Source of the DNA: Bacteroidia bacterium
Lineage (GTDB): Bacteria; Bacteroidota; Bacteroidia; UKL13-3
DNA: 64,000 nt
Direction: 5' to 3'
NCBI GenBank assembly: GCA_025454875.1
Contig: JALONP010000018.1
Coordinates: 18,446-82,445 of the forward strand
The translations under genes and the position numbers were made by a program. Positions 17,924 to 26,581 of the stretch are shown one piece after another. The notes under the pieces are model-generated. The model saw nothing but the letters and a program-made list of their open reading frames with translations, did no database searches and was not told the origin of the DNA. The first letter of the stretch is position 1. Every line of letters starts with the position of its first letter.

Positions 17924-19369
17924 CTATTTGGTTTTGGTTATTCGGTACAAATAACAATCATTATCTGTAAAAATTGTATCTACCTCAAAAAGTTGCTGTA
18001 AATCGTGGCTTCTGGCTTGTTTTGGGCATATTACCCAGTTACCAACTTGTAAATTGGGGTGGTTCGGTTTTACGATTCGGCTTAACATTCCTTTCGTTTC
18101 AAATTGTTTTTGGTAAAAGTTAAGTCTGAAATCGAAGTCCATATTCACGATGTACAAAGTGTCTTTTTGTGGCATGTGATTATAGGCCATTTGCCATGTG
18201 TTTTTCAAGTTGGTTTGAATGGGTTTTTGCAATTGAAGAATAACCTGGATAATGGTAATAATGCATACGGTAATCCCAATCAGTTTAGATGCTTTTGGCT
18301 GTTCTTGTGAAAGTGAAGCAAGTATCCAACCGATGCATGCGGCTATCCAAGGGTATAATGGGGCATCATACCAAAAAGGCTTGGTAGCTGATAGGCCAAG
18401 TAATCCTGCGATGCTTACCAAGTAACAAATAGTAGCCTTTAAGATGGGTGGCATTGCATTTTTTTTAGCAAATAAATACAATACAATCAAAGGAATAGTT
18501 AACCATGACCAAGGAACAAACCTTGATTTAACAAGTTCGATTAGGTAGTACCAAAAAGATTTTGGCACTGGGTCTAAAAATTCTTGTTGTGTAATTCGCC
18601 CCATTATTTCGTAATGGATAACCGTAGCTAAGTAATTCGGAGTAGTATGGTTACGGTAAAAATAGTAACCGCCTATTACAGCTATAAAGAAGAACACTCC
18701 CAAAATAAATCCCTTTGTACGGATAACGCGCTTAAATTGCTTGCTCCAAATAAACCAAAGCACAATGCCAGGCACGGCAAGTAAGCCTGCAGGCCCTTTA
18801 GTAAAACAAGCCAGTGTAAGTGCAATAAAACCAGCAAATGCATAATACGAGTGACGGGTTTGGTGTTGGCTTGCAATGTAAAAACACGCTCCATAGAGGG
18901 TAATCCAAAAGGCGAGGATTGCATCAGTATCGGCAGTTGTGGCAATGTGTTCGCCAAGGTATCCATTGGCGGTGAGTAGAATAATTGGTGCAAATATGGC
19001 TTTCCATTGGTTGCGGAAATGGTGAAATCCTAATACAAACAACAATATTGCGGTTGCCAATGCAGCTAGAGCGGAAGGCAATCGCACAGCGAATTCTGTG
19101 AATCCGAACATTCGGATGGAAGCGGCCATGCACCAAAGTGCAAAAGGAGGTTTGGTATTGTATAAATCGGGCTCTCCAAGAAAATAGGTCTGAATCCATT
19201 CGTTTCGCTTGAGCATATCATAGGCAGTAATGGCGTAAGACGACTCGTCCCACATATGCATTTGGTTAGCGCCTAGGTTGTAAAATAAAGTGCAAAAGGC
19301 TACAATTGTCAGCATCAACAAGGCTGCTGCAGTATTTTGGGGAACGTATTGTTGCGATCGAAATTTCAC
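17924..19369 (-). CDS. GT39/ArnT-like membrane glycosyltransferase
   Basis: The 481-residue membrane protein has around ten hydrophobic segments. The first periplasmic loop carries MWDESSYA (Asp41, Glu42), the acidic motif expected of dolichyl-/polyprenyl-phosphate-sugar-dependent GT-C enzymes such as PMT and ArnT. YNTKPPFALWCMAASIRMFG and RLPSALAALAT further match that group. Such enzymes move a sugar from a lipid carrier to a protein or lipid acceptor on the outer face of the inner membrane. The C-terminal 90 residues are soluble and periplasmic. It heads a five-gene operon with two GT-B transferases, which suggests envelope glycan work; the acceptor is unknown. Confidence 0.85.
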   Translation of the reverse strand: MKFRSQQYVPQNTAAALLMLTIVAFCTLFYNLGANQMHMWDESSYAITAYDMLKRNEWIQTYFLGEPDLYNTKPPFALWCMAASIRMFGFTEFAVRLPSALAALATAILLFVLGFHHFRNQWKAIFAPIILLTANGYLGEHIATTADTDAILAFWITLYGACFYIASQHQTRHSYYAFAGFIALTLACFTKGPAGLLAVPGIVLWFIWSKQFKRVIRTKGFILGVFFFIAVIGGYYFYRNHTTPNYLATVIHYEIMGRITQQEFLDPVPKSFWYYLIELVKSRFVPWSWLTIPLIVLYLFAKKNAMPPILKATICYLVSIAGLLGLSATKPFWYDAPLYPWIAACIGWILASLSQEQPKASKLIGITVCIITIIQVILQLQKPIQTNLKNTWQMAYNHMPQKDTLYIVNMDFDFRLNFYQKQFETKGMLSRIVKPNHPNLQVGNWVICPKQARSHDLQQLFEVDTIFTDNDCYLYRITKTK

Positions 19370-19466
19370 TCAGGCAATGTTACCGAAAAAAGAACAGAGG
19401 CTGATAAAATTTATGTATTTCCGATTCTGGTTTTAAATCCTATTTTCGCACGCAAAATTTCATCAA

Positions 19467-20687
19467 ATGAATATACACGAGTATCAAGCTAAATCCATTT
19501 TAAAATCGTTTGGCGTAGCCGTTCAAGAAGGTATCGTTGCTACAACACCCGATGAAGCGCATAAAGCAGCATTAGCCTTAAAAGAGCAATTTGGAAGTGA
19601 TTTTGTGGTGGTAAAAGCGCAAATACATGCAGGTGGTAGGGGAAAAGGAACCATAGAAGGTAAAGACCAACGTGGTGTAGCAGTAGCTAAAAATGCTGAT
19701 AAAGCAAAAGAAATTGCAAGCAATATATTGGGTGGCACTTTGGTTACCATTCAAACAGGACCTAAAGGTAAATTGGTAAGCAAGGTACTAGTTGCGCAAG
19801 ATGTTTATTATCCTGGAGCAAGTGAGCCTAAAGAGTATTATATGAGTGTAATGCTTGATCGTTCACAATCAAAAAACATCATTGTTTATTCTACAGAAGG
19901 CGGAATGGATATTGAGCATGTTGCAGAGCATACTCCGCATTTAATTCACAAAGAAACTATTGATCCGAGAGTTGGTTTACAACCTTTTCAAGCGCGTAAA
20001 ATTGCCTTTAATTTGGGTTGCGAAGGTGAGGCATTTAAGCAAATGGTAAAGTTTGTAACTGCATTGTACACAGCATATGATCGTTCAGATTCAGCTATGT
20101 TTGAAATCAATCCGGTTTTGAAAACTTCGGATCAAAAAATTATTGCGGTAGATGGCAAGGTGAGCATAGATGACAATGCACTTTACCGTCATGCAGATTA
20201 CGAAGCAATGCGTGACGTTGCAGAAGAAGATCCAACAGAGGTAGAAGCAAGTAAACACAACCTCAATTTTGTAAAGCTAGATGGTAATGTTGGTTGCATG
20301 GTAAATGGTGCTGGATTGGCAATGGCCACAATGGATATTATCAAACTTTCGGGAGGAGATCCTGCCAACTTTTTGGATGTTGGAGGAAGCGCAAACGCAA
20401 CAACAGTAGAAGCTGGGTTCCGCATTATTTTGCAAGACCCAAATGTAAAAGCGATTTTGATTAATATTTTTGGAGGTATTGTACGTTGTGATCGCGTTGC
20501 TCAAGGTGTTGTAGACGCTTACAACTCAATTGGTAATATTCCCGTTCCAATTATAGTGCGCCTGCAAGGTACCAATGCAGAACAAGCCAAGAAATTAATT
20601 GACGAAAGCGGCTTAAAAGTATATTCAGCGATTGTGTTGAAAGAAGCAGCAGAACTTGTGCAAAAGGCTGTAGACGGAAAATTGTAA
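19467..20687 (+). CDS. sucC: Succinyl-CoA synthetase beta subunit
   Basis: The 406-residue protein starts MNIHEYQAKSILKSFGV, the standard SucC start, and has the ATP-grasp region VKAQIHAGGRGKGT (about 50-63), DGKVSIDDNALYRH near 230, and LDVGGSANATTVEAGF with IFGGIVRCDRVA near 315-350. It forms succinyl-CoA synthetase with SucD in the TCA cycle, giving ATP or GTP. No sucD is adjacent, which is common in this phylum. It has a terminator directly after it. A weak TATTTTCG element lies at 19441, but I do not claim it as a promoter. Confidence 0.95.
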   Translation: MNIHEYQAKSILKSFGVAVQEGIVATTPDEAHKAALALKEQFGSDFVVVKAQIHAGGRGKGTIEGKDQRGVAVAKNADKAKEIASNILGGTLVTIQTGPKGKLVSKVLVAQDVYYPGASEPKEYYMSVMLDRSQSKNIIVYSTEGGMDIEHVAEHTPHLIHKETIDPRVGLQPFQARKIAFNLGCEGEAFKQMVKFVTALYTAYDRSDSAMFEINPVLKTSDQKIIAVDGKVSIDDNALYRHADYEAMRDVAEEDPTEVEASKHNLNFVKLDGNVGCMVNGAGLAMATMDIIKLSGGDPANFLDVGGSANATTVEAGFRIILQDPNVKAILINIFGGIVRCDRVAQGVVDAYNSIGNIPVPIIVRLQGTNAEQAKKLIDESGLKVYSAIVLKEAAELVQKAVDGKL

Positions 20688-20709
20688 TACGTATTGAAAC
20701 ATCATTCAA

Positions 20710-20736
20710 AGCCTCACTTTGGTGGGGCTTTTTTTA
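20710..20736 (+). terminator. Terminator after sucC
   Basis: An 8-bp stem (AGCCTCAC / GTGGGGCT with one G-U pair, 4-base loop) is followed by eight T. The T-run overlaps the stop codon of the convergent dtd gene. Confidence 0.85.
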
Positions 20737-21186
20737 TTCCTTGTTTTTCGAATCAATCCAAATGGTTACTGGTCCATCGTTGGTTAGTTGCACTTGCATA
20801 CTTGCGCCAAAAACTCCCGTGGATACAGGCCTGTTGAGTTGGGAGGTTATTAGTTGAATGAATTGCTCATATAACGGAATTGCGGTTTCTGGCTTTGCTG
20901 CGCGGATATAGGAAGGTCTATTTCCTTTAATGGTAGAGGCAAATAGGGTAAACTGACTTACCACTAAAATATCAGCACTAGCATCTTTTACAGAAATATT
21001 CATCACTCCTTCAGCGTCATTCATTATTCGCAGGTTTATTATTTTAGAACTCAGCCATGTGATATCATCCATATTGTCGGCAGGCTCAATGCCAACCAAT
21101 ACAACAATGCCCTTTTGGATGCTTGAATACGGTTTACCATCGATAGTAACACTTGCGTGGGTTACCCTTTGAATTAAAGCTCTCAT
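20734..21186 (-). CDS. dtd: D-aminoacyl-tRNA deacylase
   Basis: The 150-residue protein has the two DTD signatures: SQFTLFAS (residues about 77-84) and the C-terminal NDGPVTIW. MRALIQRVTHASV is the usual start. It removes D-amino acids wrongly attached to tRNA, acting through the cross-subunit Gly-cisPro motif in GPVT. It is the last gene of the minus-strand operon and overlaps rsgA by one base. Confidence 0.95.
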   Translation of the reverse strand: MRALIQRVTHASVTIDGKPYSSIQKGIVVLVGIEPADNMDDITWLSSKIINLRIMNDAEGVMNISVKDASADILVVSQFTLFASTIKGNRPSYIRAAKPETAIPLYEQFIQLITSQLNRPVSTGVFGASMQVQLTNDGPVTIWIDSKNKE

Positions 21187-22121
21187 TAGGCAAATAGGTC
21201 TTCGTTGTGTAAAATGTTTAGGTAATTGTTGTACCGATCTAGGCTAATTTCTCCTTTATGCACTGCTTCGAGCACTGCACATCCAGGTTCTTTTTCATGA
21301 ATACAGTTGTTAAATTTACATTTACCAATTAAGGCTTTCATTTCGCGGAAATAATGAGAAACCAATGCAGGTTCAAAATCTACTACACCTAACTCTTTAA
21401 TACCGGGCGTATCAATAATGTATCCACCAAATGATAATGGAAACATTTCGGCAAACGTTGTGGTGTGTTTGCCTTTGTTTGAATAGGTTGAAATGCTTCC
21501 TGTTTTCAAGTCTAGGCTGGGTTCAATGGCATTAAGCAAAGCAGATTTGCCAACACCTGAGTGGCCACTAATCAAACTTGTTTTGTTTGCCAATTGCTTT
21601 TTTAAATCACCGATTCCGATGCCAGTTTGTGCTGAGCACAATATTGTAGAGTAGCCTAACTGGGAGTATAAATCCATTAAGTCGTAAGTGTAGGTTTGCA
21701 AGTTGGTATCATGTAAATCCGCTTTATTAATAACCAATACTGCGGGAATGTGATAAGCCTCGGCTGTGGCCAAAAAACGATCAATAAAGCCAAGTGAAGT
21801 TTGCGGTTGCACGAATGAAACAACCAAAATCGCTTGGTCAATATTTGATGCCAGTATATGTGTTTGCTTAGAAAGATTACTGGCTTTGCGAATGATGTAG
21901 TTTTTGCGTGGGTGAATATGTGTAATTACGGCACTTTGGTTATCAGTTTCAAGTTGCATGGATACTTCATCACCAACAGCAATTGGGTTGGTATGTTTAA
22001 TACCTTCTAACCTAAATTTACCTTTAATGCGTGCTTGGATGATTGAGCCATCGAGTAAACGCACAGCATACCAACTACCTGTTGATTTAACAACAATACC
22101 GCTATTTACTTCCAAATCCAT
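21186..22121 (-). CDS. rsgA: Small ribosomal subunit biogenesis GTPase RsgA
   Basis: The 311-residue protein has an N-terminal OB fold (GIVVKSTGSWYAVRL) and a circularly permuted GTPase: G4 VINKAD first, then G1 SGHSGVGKSALLN, then G3 IDTPG. The C-terminal zinc knuckle reads CKFNNCIHEKEPGC. RsgA assists late maturation of the 30S subunit. The ATG at 22121 (MDLEVNSG) gives the family start and overlaps crcB by 16 bases; an upstream ATG 13 codons earlier lies deep in crcB and is less likely. Confidence 0.94.
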   Translation of the reverse strand: MDLEVNSGIVVKSTGSWYAVRLLDGSIIQARIKGKFRLEGIKHTNPIAVGDEVSMQLETDNQSAVITHIHPRKNYIIRKASNLSKQTHILASNIDQAILVVSFVQPQTSLGFIDRFLATAEAYHIPAVLVINKADLHDTNLQTYTYDLMDLYSQLGYSTILCSAQTGIGIGDLKKQLANKTSLISGHSGVGKSALLNAIEPSLDLKTGSISTYSNKGKHTTTFAEMFPLSFGGYIIDTPGIKELGVVDFEPALVSHYFREMKALIGKCKFNNCIHEKEPGCAVLEAVHKGEISLDRYNNYLNILHNEDLFA

Positions 22122-22483
22122 TGAGCCGAATAATTGCCAAGCCAAGCTGCAGCCAAACAACTTACATTGCTGAACACTACATATGAAAGGGCTCTTGTGA
22201 TGAGGCCTTGTTCAAAAAGGTAAACACTTTCCATTGTGAAACTTGAAAAGGTGGTGAAACCACCAAGTATTCCAGTAATTAAAAATGCGCTAATAGCAAC
22301 TGCATTGGAAAGGGTTTGGAGGTATGCAAATGTGATACCGATGCATAAACAACCCGCAGAATTAATTAAGAAGGTATGGATTGGAAAAGCGGCATGGTAA
22401 TCAGGCTTTAGCCATATGCCCGCAGTATAACGAAGTACTGCACCTATTGCTCCTCCTAAAGCTACGTAAAGTAAATTTTTCAC
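22106..22483 (-). CDS. crcB: Fluoride channel CrcB/Fluc
   Basis: The 125-residue protein has four hydrophobic segments and the Fluc signatures GGAIGAVLRY near the N-terminus, FLINSAGCLCIGITFAYL near 45 (usually G-T-x-x-x-N in the family, here F-L-I-N-S), and GILGGFTTFSSFTMES near 75, where TTFSSF lines the fluoride path. It exports fluoride. A GTG start at 22483 (VKNLLYVALGG) fits the family best; TTG at 22504 also exists. No fluoride riboswitch was recognised, as the gene sits inside an operon. Confidence 0.9.
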   Translation of the reverse strand: MKNLLYVALGGAIGAVLRYTAGIWLKPDYHAAFPIHTFLINSAGCLCIGITFAYLQTLSNAVAISAFLITGILGGFTTFSSFTMESVYLFEQGLITRALSYVVFSNVSCLAAAWLGNYSAQWIWK

Positions 22484-22500
22484 GCAACTAAGATACACAA

Positions 22501-23082
22501 TCAAATGAAAATATGGCCTTCGTCATCACCAAAGGTAAGGTGTTGGTCATGTGCCATTCGGTAACAACTTATCCAAGCAATAAGAGCGTCTACATGATGC
22601 CAGGTAGGTAATTGAGCATGGTTAACTTTGGCAGGAAATACTTCAAGCAATGTATTAATAAATGGCTCTAGGTTCGAAGTTTCTTTTTTATGGTAATACT
22701 TTTGTAGGTTGAACTGTGCGACAAATGCGGCTGGATACGTTTCAAATAAGGGAAGTTGGAATTTAGCACATTCATCTTTAAGTCTAATCGCTCTGGCTGT
22801 AAGTCCACCTATAAACATGGGTGACATTGCCTTAAGCGTTGAATCAACCGAACGGTAAAAGTAGTCTGTTTTTTGATTTACATTTAAATACACACCTGGA
22901 ATGGATAGCGGTGCGTCAATGGTTGCAAATTCAGGTTTCGCTCCTTTGAGCACAGAGAGCAACATTGCGTCAGCATCTTGTTTTTTAGCAGACGCGACCA
23001 AATCGAGTGGTTTTTCATTATTACCAATGCAAATAACAGTTGTGCCTGCTGTCTTGCTCCCAAAATCAATTCCTGCCCACAT
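22501..23082 (-). CDS. DUF429 family protein (RNase H-like fold)
   Basis: The 193-residue protein starts MWAGIDFGSKTAGTT, with an Asp (DFGSK) typical of RNase H-like folds, and has FATIDAPLSIP near residue 50-60 and LFETYPAAF near 115-125. This layout (GID, IDAPL, ETYP) matches DUF429, whose members are predicted nucleases without a known role. It starts 4 bases after the DUF2256 gene, in the operon leading to crcB, rsgA and dtd. Confidence 0.75.
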   Translation of the reverse strand: MWAGIDFGSKTAGTTVICIGNNEKPLDLVASAKKQDADAMLLSVLKGAKPEFATIDAPLSIPGVYLNVNQKTDYFYRSVDSTLKAMSPMFIGGLTARAIRLKDECAKFQLPLFETYPAAFVAQFNLQKYYHKKETSNLEPFINTLLEVFPAKVNHAQLPTWHHVDALIAWISCYRMAHDQHLTFGDDEGHIFI

Positions 23083-23086
23083 ATAG

Positions 23087-23245
23087 TTATTTAATCATCA
23101 TTAGTTTATTGCGGTTTGAACGACAACGGTCGCTGCAATGTGTTACTTGTTCCCAGTTGCGTTCCCATTTTTTACGCCACGTAAATGGTTTATTGCAGGT
23201 TGCGCATATTTTACTTGGTAAATGTTCTTTGCGTACACCTCTCAT
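23087..23245 (-). CDS. DUF2256 zinc-ribbon-like small protein
   Basis: This gene of 52 residues reads [17 protein letters not shown] at the N-terminus, then [17 protein letters not shown], then [10 protein letters not shown]. The paired CxxC and CxxxC and the PFTWRKKW core are the DUF2256 hallmark, a small predicted metal-binding protein. It overlaps the upstream TIGR03643-like gene by 4 bases and is followed 4 bases later by DUF429. The function is unknown. Its position opposite a photolyase-like gene is discussed in the findings. Confidence 0.88.
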   Translation of the reverse strand: MRGVRKEHLPSKICATCNKPFTWRKKWERNWEQVTHCSDRCRSNRNKLMMIK

Positions 23246-23520
23246 TTGTTTCGTTTGCTAATTGCATTATTTGAAATAATGCGTTGCCTACTGCATTTAA
23301 ACCGATTGATTTCAACATTGCGTTTTTGCAAGTGTTTTTGCGATACACCTTGGTTTACTCGTTTGCGCCAAAGTCTCCAACTTGAGGGTTTAAGTTCCCT
23401 TCTCATTAATTGAATCACCTCAGCCTCGGTTATGCCGAATTGATGGTGAATGGCCTCAAAAGGAGTACGATCCTCCCACGCCATTTCGATAATTCGATCA
23501 ATCTGTGCTTCACTGAACAT
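23242..23520 (-). CDS. TIGR03643-family protein
   Basis: The 92-residue protein starts [20 protein letters not shown] and has [30 protein letters not shown] and a C-terminal RFKCSRQRI. This fits the TIGR03643 family, a small, basic, helix-turn-helix-like protein of unknown function. The ATG at 23520 gives the family start; the open frame extends 44 codons further but into the photolyase gene on the other strand. It is the first gene of a six-gene minus-strand operon and overlaps DUF2256 by ATGA. The C-terminal half is rich in Arg and Lys and may bind nucleic acid (inference). Confidence 0.82.
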   Translation of the reverse strand: MFSEAQIDRIIEMAWEDRTPFEAIHHQFGITEAEVIQLMRRELKPSSWRLWRKRVNQGVSQKHLQKRNVEINRFKCSRQRIISNNAISKRNK

Positions 23521-23565
23521 ATCAGTTAAACACTTCGTGAAATTGATTGTTTTAAAATGTGAAAG

Positions 23566-25104
23566 ATGAGAAGGAAGCCCATTAATATTGTTTGGTTTAA
23601 GCGCGACTTGAGGCTTACAGATCACCAACCCTTGCTGGAGTGCATACAGCAACCTTTGCCTACTCTGTTATTGTATTGTTTTGAACCCGAACTAATGCAT
23701 GCCCCAGATTCGGATGTAAGGCATTTGCGATTTGTATGGGAAAGTTTGATTGATCTTCAAGGTGCAATGCCATCAAAAGAAGCAATCAACATTGTGTATG
23801 CAAACGCTATGGATGCATTTCAGTATGTAAACCAACACTATCATATTCAAAACCTGTTTTCACATCAAGAAACAGGTAACCACCTAAGTTACCAACGTGA
23901 TTTAACTGTTGCTAAATTCTGTAAGGAAAATGGCATTGTTTGGAAAGAGTTTCAGTCGAATGGAGTTATACGCAGATTGTCTAAACGGAGCGAATGGAAT
24001 GCATTATGGCATCAAACCATGTTAACTCCAATTTTACCTATCAACCTAAGTGCATTGCAACCAATGATCATCGATTGGCCCAAAGCCTGGCATCAAAACA
24101 AATTACCTGAGGCCATCAAACAATCCAATGGTGAATTCCAAATTGGAGGCGAAAGCAATGCCCACAAACTTTTGCATTCATTTATCGAACAACGCTCCGT
24201 GAACTATTTAAAGCATATTTCGAAGCCACTTCAGAGTAGAACAGGATGCAGCAGGTTATCGCCTTATCTTGCTTTCGGCAACCTGAGTATTCGACAAGTA
24301 TTTCAAGCAACCACCTCAGCTATCCAAAGGGGGCATCACAAAAGGCAACTTACGGTTTTTGCCATGCGTTTGCATTGGCATTGCCATTTTATCCAGAAGT
24401 TTGAGAGTGAGTGTAGAATGGAGTTTGAAAACCTTAACCGAGCATTTAATGGAGTAAGAAATGAGTACAATCAGACGTTTTATGACGCATGGGCAAATGG
24501 ACAAACCGGGTATCCGCTTATTGATGCCTGCATGCAGTGTTTAGCCCAAACGGGTTATATTAATTTTAGAATGCGGGCTATGCTCGTGAGTTTTTTAACA
24601 CATAATTTATGGCAACACTGGAAAACGGGAGTACATCATTTAGCACGTTATTTTTTAGATTATGAGCCAGGCATTCATTATCCTCAATTTCAAATGCAGG
24701 CTGGCACAATGGGTGTGCATACGATTCGAACATATAATCCTGTAAAACAATCAAAAGATCACGATCCAGAGGGAGTTTTTGTAAAGAAATGGATACCTTC
24801 ATTACAAAGGGTACCGGTCGAATTTATTCATGAACCTTGGTTAATGCCTATTGAGGTTCAAAAAGCATGTGGTTGCATCATTGGATTGGATTACCCATTG
24901 CCTATTATACCTCTTAACACTTCTTCAAGGGAGGCTAATGCAGCATTGTGGAATATCAAGAAAACAGATGAGGCAAAACATGAAGGTGCTACCATTTTGG
25001 CAAAACACTCAAGTCGTAAAACAACTGAAGAGCGCAGCTTTAGCAAAAGAAAATCGAAAATTACAGTTAAAAATAGTGTAGATTTAAACTATAAATTGTT
25101 TTAA
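23566..25104 (+). CDS. Divergent cryptochrome/photolyase-like flavoprotein
   Basis: The 512-residue protein has an N-terminal Rossmann photolyase domain (INIVWFKRDLRLTDHQPL) and a C-terminal FAD-binding domain (GCSRLSPYLAFGNLSIRQVF near 225-245, QTGYPLIDACMQCLAQTGYINFRMRAMLVSF near 305-335, RTYNPVKQSKDHDPEGVFVKKW near 387-408). The family repairs UV lesions or senses blue light. Compared by eye with E. coli PhrB, the region around N378 and W382 reads GIHYPQFQMQAG here, so the Asn near flavin N5 and the proximal Trp of the electron chain are not conserved. HNRVRM is replaced by INFRMRAM. The last 60 residues are a basic tail. Repair activity is therefore uncertain. ppx follows 10 bases later. 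Confidence 0.85.
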   Translation: MRRKPINIVWFKRDLRLTDHQPLLECIQQPLPTLLLYCFEPELMHAPDSDVRHLRFVWESLIDLQGAMPSKEAINIVYANAMDAFQYVNQHYHIQNLFSHQETGNHLSYQRDLTVAKFCKENGIVWKEFQSNGVIRRLSKRSEWNALWHQTMLTPILPINLSALQPMIIDWPKAWHQNKLPEAIKQSNGEFQIGGESNAHKLLHSFIEQRSVNYLKHISKPLQSRTGCSRLSPYLAFGNLSIRQVFQATTSAIQRGHHKRQLTVFAMRLHWHCHFIQKFESECRMEFENLNRAFNGVRNEYNQTFYDAWANGQTGYPLIDACMQCLAQTGYINFRMRAMLVSFLTHNLWQHWKTGVHHLARYFLDYEPGIHYPQFQMQAGTMGVHTIRTYNPVKQSKDHDPEGVFVKKWIPSLQRVPVEFIHEPWLMPIEVQKACGCIIGLDYPLPIIPLNTSSREANAALWNIKKTDEAKHEGATILAKHSSRKTTEERSFSKRKSKITVKNSVDLNYKLF

Positions 25105-25114
25105 GAGGCGATTC

Positions 25115-26029
25115 ATGAAAGCCATACTCGATTTGGGTACTAACACGTTTCATTTGCTAATAGCAAGCTTAGATGGGCATGCCATTGTTATACAAGAACG
25201 CCTGCAAATACCAGTTAAAATTGGGCAAGGAGGGTTGGCGGATGGGTTTATTCAACCTGAGGCGTTTGAACGGGGAATACAGGCCTTGACTCAATTTAGA
25301 AAGGTGCTTGATGCTTATGGATTTGGGGTTGTAACAGCCTATGGAACCTCTGCTATTCGCGATGCACAGAATGGAAGCAATTTTGTGGAGGAGGCATTTA
25401 ACCGTTGCCGCATTCGGATTGAAGCCATAACTGGCGAACAAGAAGCAGACCTCATTTATTTAGGTGTTTCCAAATCGTTTGATTTGCCAACTGAACCAGT
25501 ATGCGTAATGGATATTGGTGGTGGTAGTGTTGAGTTTTGTATTGGTGTTGGAGCACAAGTATTATGGAAAAAAAGTTACCCTGTAGGAGCTGCTCGACTC
25601 ATTCACCAATTTCCGCTATTACAGCAATTCCCAATTCCATCACATGCTGAACACGCATTAATGGAATATCTTCTTGGTATATTATCAGATTTAAAAGAAG
25701 CATTATCGAGATATCCCTCAACCATTTTGGTTGGTTCAGCAGGGTCTTTCGAAACATTAGTTGATGTTCTCAGGTTGGATTTAAACGAACAATTATTACC
25801 GTTAAGTGAGGCTGCCACTGAAGTTTCGCTTGAAGCTTTTAACAGGTTTCACCAAACTATCATTTCATTACCAATGCAAGGCAGGGCTGCTTTAAAGGGG
25901 ATGGTTGACTTTAGGGTTGAAATGATTGGGGTTGCAAGCATCTTAATGCAAACTGTTGTAAAAGCGTTTCAATTTAAGCGGATTATTGCTTCACAATATG
26001 CTTTAAAGGAAGGGATGTTGTTCGCGTAG
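25115..26029 (+). CDS. Ppx/GppA family phosphatase
   Basis: The 304-residue protein shows the actin-fold ATPase pattern: AILDLGTNTFHLLIA (phosphate 1 loop), AYGTSAIRDA near 70, and VMDIGGGSVEFCIG near 130 (phosphate 2 loop), then VGSAGSFETL near 208. Ppx/GppA enzymes split polyphosphate or pppGpp. This is the short form without the C-terminal HD-like domain. It lies 10 bases after the photolyase-like gene and is probably co-transcribed. Its end overlaps the convergent maf by 27 bases. Confidence 0.9.
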   Translation: MKAILDLGTNTFHLLIASLDGHAIVIQERLQIPVKIGQGGLADGFIQPEAFERGIQALTQFRKVLDAYGFGVVTAYGTSAIRDAQNGSNFVEEAFNRCRIRIEAITGEQEADLIYLGVSKSFDLPTEPVCVMDIGGGSVEFCIGVGAQVLWKKSYPVGAARLIHQFPLLQQFPIPSHAEHALMEYLLGILSDLKEALSRYPSTILVGSAGSFETLVDVLRLDLNEQLLPLSEAATEVSLEAFNRFHQTIISLPMQGRAALKGMVDFRVEMIGVASILMQTVVKAFQFKRIIASQYALKEGMLFA

Positions 26030-26581
26030 TTTTTTGAGCTTATCGTAAATGGCATGCACTGGTAGTCCCATTACATTGTAAAAACAACCATTAATTCTTT
26101 CTACAGCTACATATCCAAACCAATCTTGAATACCATAACTACCCGCACGGTCATAAGGTTTGTATGTATCTATATAATGGTAAATTTCATCATTGCTAAG
26201 TGGTTTAACATGCACCTCAGTAGCTTCATAAAATGATTCAAGGGTAGATGCTGTACGTAAACAAATGCCAGTAAACACGATATGTTTGGTGCCGGTTATT
26301 TCCTTTAGCATTTGGAATGCTTCTGCTCTGTTGGCAGGCTTGTTGAGTACATGGTCATTTACCCAAACAATGGTATCCGCAGTTAGCAATACCTCCGACT
26401 CCTTTAATACTTCAGGATATGCAAGTGCTTTTTTTTCGGCTAAATAAACGGCAATTTCATTTTGGATAAGGTCAGCAGGAAATGATTCATCAACTTCATA
26501 TGTGTAAACCCGATATGGGACTTCAATACCTTGAATAAGCGCTTGCCTTCTTGGCGATTTAGATGCAAGAATAATTTCCAT
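26003..26581 (-). CDS. maf: Maf-like nucleotide pyrophosphatase
   Basis: The 192-residue protein starts with EIILASKSPRRQALI, the Maf signature, and has the acidic motif LLTADTIVWV near residue 65-74 and YDRAGSYGIQDW near 143-155. Maf enzymes hydrolyse noncanonical or bulk dTTP/UTP-type nucleotides and affect division. It ends a five-gene minus-strand operon and overlaps the upstream dehydrogenase by one base. Confidence 0.92.
   Translation of the reverse strand: MEIILASKSPRRQALIQGIEVPYRVYTYEVDESFPADLIQNEIAVYLAEKKALAYPEVLKESEVLLTADTIVWVNDHVLNKPANRAEAFQMLKEITGTKHIVFTGICLRTASTLESFYEATEVHVKPLSNDEIYHYIDTYKPYDRAGSYGIQDWFGYVAVERINGCFYNVMGLPVHAIYDKLKKLREQHPFL

Noticed and set aside
19441..19448. 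TATTTTCG before sucC as a promoter
   Set aside because: One mismatch in the key TTTG and no upstream element at the right distance.
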